Below, piece by piece: positions 51,539 to 60,970 of a stretch of 64,000 nucleotides of DNA. Location: the NCBI GenBank assembly GCA_007693945.1, contig RECP01000063.1, forward strand, positions 62,001 to 126,000, in the 5' to 3' direction. This stretch comes from Spirochaetaceae bacterium. GTDB taxonomy: Bacteria; Spirochaetota; Spirochaetia; DSM-27196; PWMO01. Position 1 is the first letter of the stretch. The number at the start of each line of letters is the position of its first letter. Below the pieces are notes generated by a model that worked only from the letters and a program-made list of their open reading frames with translations, was not told where the DNA came from and did not search any database. Made by a program: the position numbers and the translations under genes.

Positions 51539-54441
51539 CCGCGCAGATCGGCAGAGTTCGCTGGTGGTCAATCCTGGCGCTCGTGGTACTGGTACTGCTG
51601 GTTCTCGCACGCAGTGTGACTGTTGATGCCATGGCGGAAGGAGGCCAGGGCACCATGCTTGTGACGGTCACCTATCCGCACGCTGAGCAGGACTCCATCG
51701 AACGCGAGATTACCGTCGAGCTCGAAGACCAGTTGGCCGGCGTGCTCGGGGTACGCGAGATCGAGTCAATAACTCAGCCGGGAAGGTCACGGGTCCAGGC
51801 GCGTTTCACGCCCGGCAGCGATATGCAGAGTGCCTATCTGGACGTACGCGATCGTGTTGAGCGCGTAGCGGCCGGCTTTCCGCCCGGGGCGCAGCGTCCG
51901 GTTATCAGTCGCGGCGACCTCGATGCACGACCCTTACTGGCCGTAGCATTCACAATCGACAGCTCACGCGCGGCAAACGGTGCGGCGCTACACAAAACCT
52001 GGACCGAGCAACGGATCCGTGAACTGTTGGAACAGATCGAAGGTGTGGCGCGCGTAGAGGTCAGCGGGGCCCCGCACCCGGTGATCGAGATCAACGTAGA
52101 TCCCGCCGCGCTGCCTGCGGCCGTCAATGGCGGAATGGGCAGCGTCGCGCGCGGCGTGTTCGACGCCCACGTGGTCGCCGCGGCCGGCCGCTCCGGCCCG
52201 CTTACACTGTTTTTCGATTCGCGGTACCCCGATCCGCAGAAACTCAGCGAGGTGCCGCTGGGCTCCGGGATGAGGCTGGGCCATATGGCACGCGTTCGAC
52301 TGGCGGGTGCGGATCGTTCGGCTATCGGCCGCGTAAATGGAGTCGAGCGCGCGGTCGCCAACGTATACAAGTCCGGAAATGCCAACGGAATCGAAACGGC
52401 ACGGCAGCTACGGGCGTTGCTGGAGACGGTTGACGGTGCGGAGATCCTGCTCGATCGCGCCCGCGAAGCCGAAGATCACCTGCGCGCGGCCGGATTGGCC
52501 GTCATGTGCGGCATGATCGGCGTCTTTGTGGTCACCGCACTCTTCGAGCGGTCGTGGAGCCGCGCGCTTTTCGCGGCGTCCACGGTGCTGTTCGCCGGCC
52601 TGGCGGCCGTCGCGGCGCTTGGTGTGCTGAATATCGAACTGACCGTAGTCACGCTGGCAGGTATTGCGCTGACTTCCGGTCTGGTAATCGACAACGCCGT
52701 GGTGTTGCTGGCCGAGTTGCGGCATAACGGTTCCGATACCCATCGCGCCGTTCGACACGCGAGGACCCCGATCGTCTACTCGTCGCTGACAACCGCGGTC
52801 GTGTTTCTGCCGCTGCTGTTTGCGCCGCCCGATATCGCCGGAGAATACGGCGGACTGGCGGTTGTAGTGGTTGCTTCGCTGACCGCCGGAGCTCTGTTCG
52901 TGCTGCTTCTGGTGCCGAAACTGATGGACGGCAGTCAGCTGCGGCTGCGACGCGTTGGGCGGTGCTCCGGGCTCAGCGTCGCGGGGCTCTGCCGCGGCGC
53001 TGCCCACCATCGTCGGCTGCTGCTGGCGGTTACGCTGGCGATCAGCGCAGCGGGGGTTTGGGCCGGACTCACGATGCCGTTTAACCCCGCGGGAGACGAC
53101 GCAATGCTGACCCTGTCGCTTGAGTTCGCACCCGGAACACGACCGGACGTAGTGCTTTCACGGACGCGATCAGTGGAGGCCGCGGCCATGCAGCTGGCCG
53201 GTGTGCACAGGGTGTACGCGGACTACGTTCAGCAGCGTGCGCGCCTCTTCCTGCAGCTCGAGCAGCGTGCTGACCGGGGCTTTATCCGCCGATCGCTGCT
53301 GACCGCGGCGCAGCGGGTTCCGGACAGCTTTGCCTACATCGATGAGGATCTGCTGCACGAGAGCTCGCGCTCGGTAGAGATCGCGGTGCGCGGTCCGCTC
53401 ATGGACCGCAACCGGCAGATCGCCGTTGAGCTCGCTGAGTTACTGAGTGCTCACGTCCAGCACGATCAGGTAGTACTGCACTTCAGAGACGGCGCCGCCG
53501 CCGCACTGATTCGACTCGATATGGCGGCTGCCGGCCGTCTGGGAGTCGATCCGCGGCGCGTCCTGAGCGAAGTCTCCTGGATGATCGGGCGCCGGGTCGT
53601 GGCCAGGTGGCACGGTAGCGGCGGACGCGAAATCGACGTGATTATGGAGGCCGACGATGTCCGCCACGGATCGATTGAGAACCTGATGCGGCTGCCGCTG
53701 TTCGGCGATCAGCGCAGCGCATCACTGACGGCCGTGGCTGAACTCCATTTGCTGCCACAGCCGTCGTCGATAACCCGCAGTAATCGCACGCGCAGCGCGC
53801 GTCTGTCGGTGCTGACCCGCAACCGCAGGCGAACGCTGCGGCAACTGCACAGTGTGGTCGGCCGCTACCATGCGCCGCATCCCTACGCAATTGAAGTTGC
53901 GCCCCGTGAGCAGGAAACGAGAACACGCCGTATCACCTATCTGGCCGGAGTTGCGCTGGCGATCGCGCTGGTGGTCGTGGTACTGATGGTGCAGTGGGAG
54001 TCATTACCCGAAGTGCTGCTCACGCTGCTTCAGCTGCCTCCGGTACTGGCGGTTCCATTGCTCGTTCTGGCGGCACTGGGAGTTCGGCTCGATCTACCGG
54101 TATTTGCGGGGCTGATTCTGTGTTGCGGGGTTTCGGTCAACAATTCGATTGTGGTGTTCAATCAGCTGCGCCGCGCGTGGCGCACCCGCGCGCATACTCA
54201 GACCGGTACGCCACTCAGCCTGCTGCCGACCGCGATCGACACCGCCCTGCGTCCGCTGACGATGGCCGCGCTGACCACAACGGTAGCCGTAGCCCCACTC
54301 GTGCTGGGCGCCCGTCACACCGGGCTGACCGCGCTGTTGTCGCTGACACTAACCGCCGGTGTCGTCACGTCACTGGCCGCAACGGTCTTCCTGCTGCCGG
54401 CGCTCAGTCACTGTCTCGATAGCTTCCGAGCACCTCTCTGA
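51535..54441 (+). CDS. RND efflux transporter, subunit 2
   Basis: RND protein of 968 residues, shorter than subunit 1. The ATG overlaps the preceding stop (ATGA), which sets the start; the open frame extends 75 codons upstream in another frame of subunit 1 and is not coding there. TM1 is VRWWSILALVVLVLLVLARS; TM4 has SGLVIDNAVVLLAEL; the TM10 region is CCGVSVNNSIVVFNQLRR. The porter domain starts with YPHAEQDSIEREITVELEDQ. Last gene of the operon; its final 38 bases overlap the convergent TPR lipoprotein gene. Confidence 0.87.
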   Translation: MTAQIGRVRWWSILALVVLVLLVLARSVTVDAMAEGGQGTMLVTVTYPHAEQDSIEREITVELEDQLAGVLGVREIESITQPGRSRVQARFTPGSDMQSAYLDVRDRVERVAAGFPPGAQRPVISRGDLDARPLLAVAFTIDSSRAANGAALHKTWTEQRIRELLEQIEGVARVEVSGAPHPVIEINVDPAALPAAVNGGMGSVARGVFDAHVVAAAGRSGPLTLFFDSRYPDPQKLSEVPLGSGMRLGHMARVRLAGADRSAIGRVNGVERAVANVYKSGNANGIETARQLRALLETVDGAEILLDRAREAEDHLRAAGLAVMCGMIGVFVVTALFERSWSRALFAASTVLFAGLAAVAALGVLNIELTVVTLAGIALTSGLVIDNAVVLLAELRHNGSDTHRAVRHARTPIVYSSLTTAVVFLPLLFAPPDIAGEYGGLAVVVVASLTAGALFVLLLVPKLMDGSQLRLRRVGRCSGLSVAGLCRGAAHHRRLLLAVTLAISAAGVWAGLTMPFNPAGDDAMLTLSLEFAPGTRPDVVLSRTRSVEAAAMQLAGVHRVYADYVQQRARLFLQLEQRADRGFIRRSLLTAAQRVPDSFAYIDEDLLHESSRSVEIAVRGPLMDRNRQIAVELAELLSAHVQHDQVVLHFRDGAAAALIRLDMAAAGRLGVDPRRVLSEVSWMIGRRVVARWHGSGGREIDVIMEADDVRHGSIENLMRLPLFGDQRSASLTAVAELHLLPQPSSITRSNRTRSARLSVLTRNRRRTLRQLHSVVGRYHAPHPYAIEVAPREQETRTRRITYLAGVALAIALVVVVLMVQWESLPEVLLTLLQLPPVLAVPLLVLAALGVRLDLPVFAGLILCCGVSVNNSIVVFNQLRRAWRTRAHTQTGTPLSLLPTAIDTALRPLTMAALTTTVAVAPLVLGARHTGLTALLSLTLTAGVVTSLAATVFLLPALSHCLDSFRAPL

Positions 54442-55819
54442 GGCGGTCTGCTGCCGTCCCTTCCAGTTCTGCAGCCGCATGTACCAGGTAGTGACGCAGC
54501 GGGGCAAACTGTGCAAGACGCTGCAGCGTGAGCATCGCGGCCAACGTGTAGATTGTATCGGGAAGTTGAAGCGACTCGATGATCGCATCGAGCAGCCGCG
54601 GATCACGGTAGGCAACCGCGCGTCGCGCCAGCGCATCCAGTTCCTCACCCAGAAGCAGCAGCTTGGACTCAGCGGGGCTCAGACCCAGCAGCCGCCCGAG
54701 CTCGATTCTGCTGGCGCGCGCCGCCTTCGATCCCGGGGAAAGCAGCACGGCGTGCTCCAGAAGCTCGCGCGCGGTCAGAATCGAGTAGCCGTCCCCTGCG
54801 GACCCCAGAATGCGCCACAAGTGGTAGTAGTAGAACTGCGACCAGCGAAACGCCGCCTCGAGCGCCGTATACTGCCCCAGATCGTCGTTGTCCGCACGAT
54901 GCGATCGCAGACGTGACACCAGCCACAGATAGTCGACCATGTCGTGCTGAACGGTCGATCGGATCTCTTGCAGTCCGGCTGCCGCCTGCTCCCACCGGCC
55001 ATTGACGAAGAACGCGTAGGCGCGCAGCAGCTGCGGGCCGGCCCAATCATCGAGCGACTCGCGAAGCCGTTCGATACTGCCGAACACATCGGCATCCGAA
55101 AGCGGCTGATGATAACGCAGGTGTTCGATCTCCATGAGTGCGGAGGCGACCGACAGCCCGATGTCTCCAAGCTGCTGGTATAGCCACGATTCGATAACCC
55201 CCTGTCCGGGTGAGTATCCAAACAGCTGTCTGCGCTGCTCCAGCAGCGTTGAGGCCCGAGTAAGCTCACCGGAAGCCATCAGTGCCGCAGAGTACCCGTC
55301 GAAGTCGGCCGGCGAAAGATCGGACACTACCGACGCAAAGCTGGCAACCGCCTTGGCCGCATCGCCGAGCCGCATCGCCGCGTGCGCCTTGACCAGCAGA
55401 GCGTCGTCTGCGGCACCTTGGGCCAGAGCGGCATTGGCGTGACGCACCGCCTCACCGTAGTCTCCGCGCGCAATCGCAAGCTCGGCCCACGAGTGACTCA
55501 AGAGCGCCACTCCACCCGGGCAGCCACGTCCAACTCCGCGATTATCGGCGCTGCGCAGATGGAATTCAGCGCGGTCGTGACGCCCCTGCTGCAGGGCAGT
55601 ACGGCCGAGGTACATGGCTATGCAGCCGTTATCAGGATAGCGGCGGCCGAGCTCGAGCAGCTCATCGTAGGACTCTTCACCGGCGGAACGGCTGACGATC
55701 GCTTCGACCGCGGATGCGATATCGTGACTCCTGCCCGAGTCACTCACCGTACAGCCGGCCAGCAGCGCACACACGATCACCAGAGTGAGCTTCGCGCGGC
55801 ATTCATGGTTTCTGTTCAT
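54404..55819 (-). CDS. TPR-repeat lipoprotein
   Basis: Predicted lipoprotein of 471 residues. Lipobox LLAGC (Cys about 23) after LTLVIVCALLAG. The mature protein is a chain of helical pairs of TPR type, such as YDELLELGRRYPDNGCIAMYLG, RAEFHLRSADNR and HANAALAQGAADDALLVKAHAAM. Probable periplasmic or outer-membrane scaffold. Its last 38 bases overlap the end of RND subunit 2 on the other strand. The ATG at 55819 has a purine-rich AGGGGGC directly upstream. Confidence 0.75.
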   Translation of the reverse strand: MNRNHECRAKLTLVIVCALLAGCTVSDSGRSHDIASAVEAIVSRSAGEESYDELLELGRRYPDNGCIAMYLGRTALQQGRHDRAEFHLRSADNRGVGRGCPGGVALLSHSWAELAIARGDYGEAVRHANAALAQGAADDALLVKAHAAMRLGDAAKAVASFASVVSDLSPADFDGYSAALMASGELTRASTLLEQRRQLFGYSPGQGVIESWLYQQLGDIGLSVASALMEIEHLRYHQPLSDADVFGSIERLRESLDDWAGPQLLRAYAFFVNGRWEQAAAGLQEIRSTVQHDMVDYLWLVSRLRSHRADNDDLGQYTALEAAFRWSQFYYYHLWRILGSAGDGYSILTARELLEHAVLLSPGSKAARASRIELGRLLGLSPAESKLLLLGEELDALARRAVAYRDPRLLDAIIESLQLPDTIYTLAAMLTLQRLAQFAPLRHYLVHAAAELEGTAADRLREVLGSYRDSD

Positions 55820-55917
55820 GCCCCCTATAACGGGGCCGGTTGTACTGCTGCTTCAAACCGTACCCGGTCTGCGGCCGCGCATCCGGAAGACGTGGTTCAT
55901 CGAGGGCCGTCCGGGCT

Positions 55918-57114
55918 TCAGCCTCGCCGCAGCGTCTCCTCAACCGCCAACGCCATGACTACGGCACCACTGAAGCCAACCGCGGCAATCACCGGCGCAG
56001 CAGCAGCCAGGCCCAGCCCGGCGGCCGCAAAGCCGACGATCGCCGGGCTTGCCGCACCACCGGCGTCGGTCACGGTGCGCCACAGCGCCAGGAACTCCAC
56101 TATCCGCCCCTGCGGCGCCAGGTCGGTGCCCAGCGTCATATTGATGCCGGCCCCGATACCGTTACCGATGGCGGCCCCCGCGGCCAACAGCACGAACAAC
56201 ACGGGGGTTCGTGCCAGCGGCAGCAGCAGGAAGCCCAGTGAGAGCACCAGCATACACGGAATCGCGGTCTTTTTGCGGCCCCAGCGATCCATGATCGACC
56301 CGGCCGGGTAGAACAGGGCCAGCTCCACCAGGTAGGCGACGCCGAACAGCACACCGATGCCCGATGCCGACATTCCGATACTGTCTCCCCAGAGCGGGAA
56401 CAGCACCTTTCGCGCTTCGCGGACCAGCTTGAGAGCCAGCACTGCAAAGCCGGCCGTCACGAACGTGTGACGATGATCGCGCAACAGTTCCAGCGTGCGC
56501 CGCAGCGAGTTCTCCCGCCATTGCGCCGACCGGTCACGCAACTGCCGGCCATCATCGGGCACAAAGGCCGCAACCAGCGCCAGAACGGCGCTGCTGAAGG
56601 CCGCAAACAGCACGAACGTTGCGCGGAACCCCAGCCAGTCGGCCACAAAGCCGCCGATGACCGGCCCTAGCGACGACCCCATGCGTGTTTCGCCGCCCAG
56701 CAGCGATAACGCGCGCCCGCGCCGATTGCCCGGTACCAGCTCGCGGAAATATGCCAGACGCGCCAGAAAGAAGACCGTATGCACCATGCCGAGGCCCAAC
56801 AGAACCGGCGCCATCAGCCACGGCCGGCCGACCAGGGCGGCTGTCAGTGCCAGTAGCGCCTCAAGCGCAACCGCAGCGAGCATCACGCGCTTTTTACCTA
56901 TACGACCGATGATCATTCCCCCGGGAATGCTGCCTGCCAGCGAACCCAGCGCGAACATCGCCATAATGATCCCGGTCTGAGACAGGCCGGCGCCAAGCGC
57001 GCGGATGTGCAACGGAAGAATCGGCAGAATCACCCCGGCGCCGCTCGACCACAGCAGAGCCGGGACATAGAAGGGCAGGATAAAGCTGCGCAGGCGGAAC
57101 TCTTGGGTGCTCAG
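55918..57114 (-). CDS. MFS transporter with unusual 5' end
   Basis: Major facilitator protein, about 398 residues if it starts at a CTG at 57114, or 371 from the GTG at 57033. The GTG would cut TM1 in half: the residues just upstream (FRLRSFILPFYVPALLWSSG) complete TM1, and the frame is open without ATG, GTG or TTG. The CTG overlaps the stop of a 19-codon ORF that has a strong SD. A single -1 frameshift between them is the alternative. The MFS motif A region is GMIIGRIGKKRVM near residue 65; 12 helices. Drug or sugar efflux type; substrate unknown. Confidence 0.7.
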   Translation of the reverse strand: MSTQEFRLRSFILPFYVPALLWSSGAGVILPILPLHIRALGAGLSQTGIIMAMFALGSLAGSIPGGMIIGRIGKKRVMLAAVALEALLALTAALVGRPWLMAPVLLGLGMVHTVFFLARLAYFRELVPGNRRGRALSLLGGETRMGSSLGPVIGGFVADWLGFRATFVLFAAFSSAVLALVAAFVPDDGRQLRDRSAQWRENSLRRTLELLRDHRHTFVTAGFAVLALKLVREARKVLFPLWGDSIGMSASGIGVLFGVAYLVELALFYPAGSIMDRWGRKKTAIPCMLVLSLGFLLLPLARTPVLFVLLAAGAAIGNGIGAGINMTLGTDLAPQGRIVEFLALWRTVTDAGGAASPAIVGFAAAGLGLAAAAPVIAAVGFSGAVVMALAVEETLRRG

Positions 57115-57170
57115 AGGAACTGTGGCTCCAGCAGTCGAGGAATGAGTATCGTAATCACCGCGCGTTCCAT
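57111..57170 (-). CDS. Short upstream ORF (19 codons) before the MFS gene
   Basis: ATG at 57170 with an AGGAG site 4 bases upstream; stop TGA at 57111-57113. The peptide MERAVITILIPRLLEPQFL is hydrophobic. Its stop overlaps the first codon of the MFS frame (CTGA), so ribosomes ending here could restart on MFS. It may be a leader peptide or the true start of MFS separated by a frameshift. Confidence 0.5.
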   Translation of the reverse strand: MERAVITILIPRLLEPQFL

Positions 57171-57254
57171 CGAACTCCTCTTCACGGCAGACCCACCTGA
57201 CTGCGCTTCGACTTGTCTTACGCGATTCGAAACAGCGGTACGTGAGCGCATGAG

Positions 57255-57283
57255 AGTCTACTAGTGCGCGGCGTGTCTGTCAA
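57255..57283 (-). promoter_or_regulatory. Promoter of the MFS transcription unit
   Basis: Minus-strand TTGACA (57278-57283), exactly 17 bases, TAGACT (57255-57260). It implies a leader of about 135 bases that contains the 19-codon ORF. Confidence 0.6.
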
Positions 57284-57346
57284 TGAAACTGACGGGGTGT
57301 CAGCTGTGAGCCGAAATCATGCAGGCGTCCGCTTCAGACGGCCTTG

Positions 57347-58696
57347 TCAGCCCACAACCCGTTCGAGCACGTAGACGAAGTTACGGTCAGTACCGAAGAC
57401 CACCCAGCGACCGGCAATCACCGGCGGACTCAGGATCGAGCCCTCGATTTCCAGTTCCCAGATCACACGCCCGTTGCGCGCCGACAGCGCCACCAGACGC
57501 GGCGGGCGCGGCTCGAAATCGTGTTCGACCGAAACGCTCCAGGCACCCAGGCCCGGCAGCGGCTGGTTCTGAGGTTCGGCCGAGACGTCCTCGCCGCGCA
57601 GCCCGACGTAAACACGGTCGCCGGCAATGGTCGGCGCACTGCTCGTACGCCGCGAGAACTCGCGTTGCCAGACCTTCGTGCCGCTGCGCGCATCCAGCGC
57701 GCGCACGACATTATCGCCTCCGGTGACAATCACGTGGTTGCGCCATACCGCCGGCGCCTGAAAATCAAGGATATTGAGATTACCGCGAAACTCCATGAAC
57801 GGATTGCTCGGGCGGTCCACGCCCCAGCGCGACTCGGCGTAGTGAACCCATTCGATTTCGCCGCTGCGGCGGTTCAATGCGTAGTGCCGGTACTCCCAGT
57901 AGTCGCCGCGACTACGGCTGGTGGCCATAAACACGCGCCGTTCGGTGACCGCCGGAAACGAGTACCAGGTGGCGTCCATGACCTCGGCGGGCAGCAGCCA
58001 GTGATAGTCGCGGGTTTGGAGGTCGTAGGCTCCCAGCGTTCGCGGGTTGCTGATCGGTCCGCGGGCAAAGTACATCACGTTGTCGAATATCTGGAACGAG
58101 TCCCGGTGCCAGATCGGGTTGGCGATCTCGTGAACCAGTTCACCATCGAGATTGACGAAGTGCGTACCGCCGCCGTCGCTGGAGAATATGACGTAATCGT
58201 CGTGTCGCAGAACCGTGGACTGCACCGTGCGTCCGGTCTGGTAACGCCAGAGTTCGCTGCCGTCTTCCTGAGAGACCGCATACGCGTGCCCATCATTGGA
58301 GCCGAAATAGACGTTGCGATCGTCGGCGTACGGAATGGAGTTGACCGGCGCCCCGGTCTTGAACACCCAGCGCATGTAACCGGTTTCGATATCCATCGCG
58401 TAGAAGTTGCCGTCGGTGGATCCGAAGTACATCACATTATCTTTGATCACCAGGTTGTTGAAGGCAAACGCACGCATCTGGTCGGTTTGCAGCTGCAGCT
58501 TCCAGCGGATTCCCAGCGGCGGCGGCATGGGGTTCGAGGTGTGGCCGCGACCGCCATCTCCGCGGAACGCTATCCAGTCATCGCGCAGGCCGCAGGACGA
58601 GCCAAGCATCAGCAGCGCTATCGCCACCGCACCCATTGCGACCGATTTCGCCGTCCATTTCGCTGAACTGTCTCCGGTCCTCGAAACTGTGCTCAT
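57347..58696 (-). CDS. PQQ-type beta-propeller lipoprotein
   Basis: Predicted lipoprotein of 449 residues. Signal peptide VAIALLMLGSSC with lipobox GSSC. Propeller blades follow, marked by repeats such as DNVMYFGSTDGNFYAMDIETG, DRNVYFGSNDGHAYAVSQEDG and DRVYVGLRGEDVSAE with WxF or WRY turns, like BamB and PQQ-dependent dehydrogenases, but no dehydrogenase residues. It may be a binding or scaffolding protein. It starts 18 bp after the transglutaminase gene and is the last gene of the MoxR operon. Confidence 0.8.
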   Translation of the reverse strand: MSTVSRTGDSSAKWTAKSVAMGAVAIALLMLGSSCGLRDDWIAFRGDGGRGHTSNPMPPPLGIRWKLQLQTDQMRAFAFNNLVIKDNVMYFGSTDGNFYAMDIETGYMRWVFKTGAPVNSIPYADDRNVYFGSNDGHAYAVSQEDGSELWRYQTGRTVQSTVLRHDDYVIFSSDGGGTHFVNLDGELVHEIANPIWHRDSFQIFDNVMYFARGPISNPRTLGAYDLQTRDYHWLLPAEVMDATWYSFPAVTERRVFMATSRSRGDYWEYRHYALNRRSGEIEWVHYAESRWGVDRPSNPFMEFRGNLNILDFQAPAVWRNHVIVTGGDNVVRALDARSGTKVWQREFSRRTSSAPTIAGDRVYVGLRGEDVSAEPQNQPLPGLGAWSVSVEHDFEPRPPRLVALSARNGRVIWELEIEGSILSPPVIAGRWVVFGTDRNFVYVLERVVG

Positions 58697-58714
58697 GCTG
58701 TTTTTGCCGCTCTC

Positions 58715-60970
58715 CTAGTAACGCAGCCCGCGCAGACTGAAGGCACGCCGCAGCAGGCCGCGCAGCCCGTCACGCCGGCTGCCGCGCACGACCTCGCGGT
58801 AGCTTTGCAGCAGCGACTGCCACAGCGCTCCGCGCTCGCTGTCCGCCGCGTGTTCCCGATAGCGCAACCGTGTATAGTCAGCGGCAAAGCGCTGCAGTTC
58901 CTGATAGCGCGCGGCGTACTCCTGAGCCGTCGTCGACGGCGTTTTGAACTCGTAGCCGGCAGCAGCCAGCTTCATAAGCAACGCGGTGTACAATGCACGT
59001 GCACCGCGGTAGCCGCGGCGGCGAGCGACTGCCGCCAGGTAGCTCTCCCGTGCGTAGCGGTAGGCGTACAGTCCGGCTATCGTCAGCGCGGCAAGTATCA
59101 GCAGCAGCATTCCGACTTCTCGCCACGGGAACACGAAGCCCGCTATACGATCGCTGCGCGGATCAAGCATCGGGATCACTACTTTCAGCTCGTTGGGGTC
59201 ATCACCGGGGGCGGGCGGTATGGCGTGAGCGGTGGGTTCGAAGTCAATCCAACCGTAGCCCGGTACGTAGTACTGCACCCAGGAATGGCGATGCGAGGTC
59301 GTCACCAGGTAGAGATCCCGAAGCGAGTACTGCTGCAGCTCCTCGATCTGACGCTGCAACACCCACAGGCCCTGCAGGTGCGACAATGTCTGAAGCTGCC
59401 GCGAAGCCAGATAGCCGGTCACCACGCGTGACGGGATACCGGCCATGCGCCCGAGTATGGCCGCGCTGTTGGAGAACTCAACACAGTCTCCGGTACGCGT
59501 CTGATCGATGAAGCGCACCATGTGCGCTGTCGAAACGGCGTCATCGTAGCCGGCCTTGTACTGAAAATCGAAGAAACTGCGCAGGATAGCGTCGATAGTC
59601 TCGAAATGACCGCCGTCGGCCGGCACCCGCTCATCAAGGTGGCGCTGAAACACCTCGCGGTCGGCCTCGCGCAGCTCGATCTCGAGATAGTTCTCGAGCC
59701 GTTCGACGTCGCGCTCCAGCATCCTCCGCGCGCGTGCCAGCTCTCCGGGGGGCGGCGTGCTCAGCCGCGACACCGATGTGTAGTGATAACTGAACGGGTA
59801 GTAGTTGGCGCGGTAGACGGTAGGCTCAACAGCGTACGGCCGATACTGCAGCACGCGGTCGGGGATGGTCGAGAAGAAGCGGATCTCCTGCGGCCGCCGT
59901 GCGCGGTCCGGGATCCGCTGTCGGTCACGCCAGGTTCCTATCAATCTCATGGTCGTCAGCTCGTTGAGCGGCTCGTCGAGAGCGCGCTGAAAACCACGCA
60001 CGGTGTCAAACGCGTCAAAGTAGGCGTCGGCGGCGTAGATTGGATCGTACGAGCCGGCCACCACCATCACCGCACGCTGCTCGGTCGGTCCGTCCCCGGT
60101 GGTTCCGGTCGCTCCCCATTGGTCGGCCGGCACGCCCTCCAGGCCGCCGCCGGGGTGTTGAGCGAGATCGCCGTCATCACCGTTTTGTCCATCGCCCGAA
60201 CCGTCTATCCCACCGCGCAGGCTGCCGTTCGCCAGACCGTCACCCCACTCGTCTACCGGAATCGGGCGCGACTCCGCCGGACGGTTGAGCAGGTTGACCA
60301 CCGGGTTGTGATCCAGAAACCCCGCCGGCAGCACAAAGGCCACCAGCAGCACCAGAGGCAGGACTACCGCAAGGAACGCGACCGCCTCACGACCTACACG
60401 GCCGCGGGCGCGTTCGGTGGCGTTGCGTCGATGATCCGCCTCGTCGGCGGTCGACGCCGCAAATGCCGAGCGCCGCGATGCAGCGTACAGCACCAGTCCG
60501 TGGACCAGGAACGCGGCGATCATCAGCGCAAACAGCACACCGGAAGCTACCGCGCTCTCGGCAAAAACCTCTTCGGAGGCGCGCGAGAAGATCAGCAGCC
60601 GGTAGTATATGAACGCCACGAAGAACTGCTCAAGCGCAAATACCCAGCGTACGCGCGCGCCGATATGGAACACCGCCACCGTCAGCATGAACCCGGCCGC
60701 GCCCCCGGCCATCGCTATCCAGAACGATGAATCAAACCCCGACACAACCGCCGCAGATACCAGCAGCGCGATCAGCGCGATACCCAGCCAGCGTCCGGGA
60801 CGCAAGCGCGGCGGCGCCAGAAAGTAGGCTATCGCCATCTCGAGCGGCACCAGCACAAACCAGATGAACGCGGTTCGCACGTCGTACGATATGACAACGG
60901 CCGGATGCAGCGCCGGAGCGCCGAAGGCAATGATGTAGAGCAGCAGTCGTGACCAGAACAAAAGCGTCAT
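58715..60970 (-). CDS. Membrane transglutaminase-like protein (TgpA type)
   Basis: Protein of 751 residues. About six N-terminal membrane helices (residues 1-220), then a large extracytoplasmic region with the transglutaminase core: catalytic Cys in TRTGDCVEFSNSA near residue 495, His in SHRHSWVQYYVPG near 560, Asp in WIDFEPTAHA near 575. One more membrane helix follows near residue 620 (VGMLLLILAALTIAGLYAY), then a C-terminal DUF4129-like cytoplasmic tail. The triad is intact. The start ATG overlaps the DUF58 stop and has AAGGAGAG. Such genes travel with MoxR and DUF58; the peptide-crosslinking or peptidase substrate is unknown. Confidence 0.88.
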   Translation of the reverse strand: MTLLFWSRLLLYIIAFGAPALHPAVVISYDVRTAFIWFVLVPLEMAIAYFLAPPRLRPGRWLGIALIALLVSAAVVSGFDSSFWIAMAGGAAGFMLTVAVFHIGARVRWVFALEQFFVAFIYYRLLIFSRASEEVFAESAVASGVLFALMIAAFLVHGLVLYAASRRSAFAASTADEADHRRNATERARGRVGREAVAFLAVVLPLVLLVAFVLPAGFLDHNPVVNLLNRPAESRPIPVDEWGDGLANGSLRGGIDGSGDGQNGDDGDLAQHPGGGLEGVPADQWGATGTTGDGPTEQRAVMVVAGSYDPIYAADAYFDAFDTVRGFQRALDEPLNELTTMRLIGTWRDRQRIPDRARRPQEIRFFSTIPDRVLQYRPYAVEPTVYRANYYPFSYHYTSVSRLSTPPPGELARARRMLERDVERLENYLEIELREADREVFQRHLDERVPADGGHFETIDAILRSFFDFQYKAGYDDAVSTAHMVRFIDQTRTGDCVEFSNSAAILGRMAGIPSRVVTGYLASRQLQTLSHLQGLWVLQRQIEELQQYSLRDLYLVTTSHRHSWVQYYVPGYGWIDFEPTAHAIPPAPGDDPNELKVVIPMLDPRSDRIAGFVFPWREVGMLLLILAALTIAGLYAYRYARESYLAAVARRRGYRGARALYTALLMKLAAAGYEFKTPSTTAQEYAARYQELQRFAADYTRLRYREHAADSERGALWQSLLQSYREVVRGSRRDGLRGLLRRAFSLRGLRY

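Noticed and set aside
57249-57251. ATG at 57251 as start of a longer 46-codon upstream ORF
   Set aside because: It lies only 3 bases after the -10 box, upstream of or at the expected transcript start, and has no SD; the ATG at 57170 has one.
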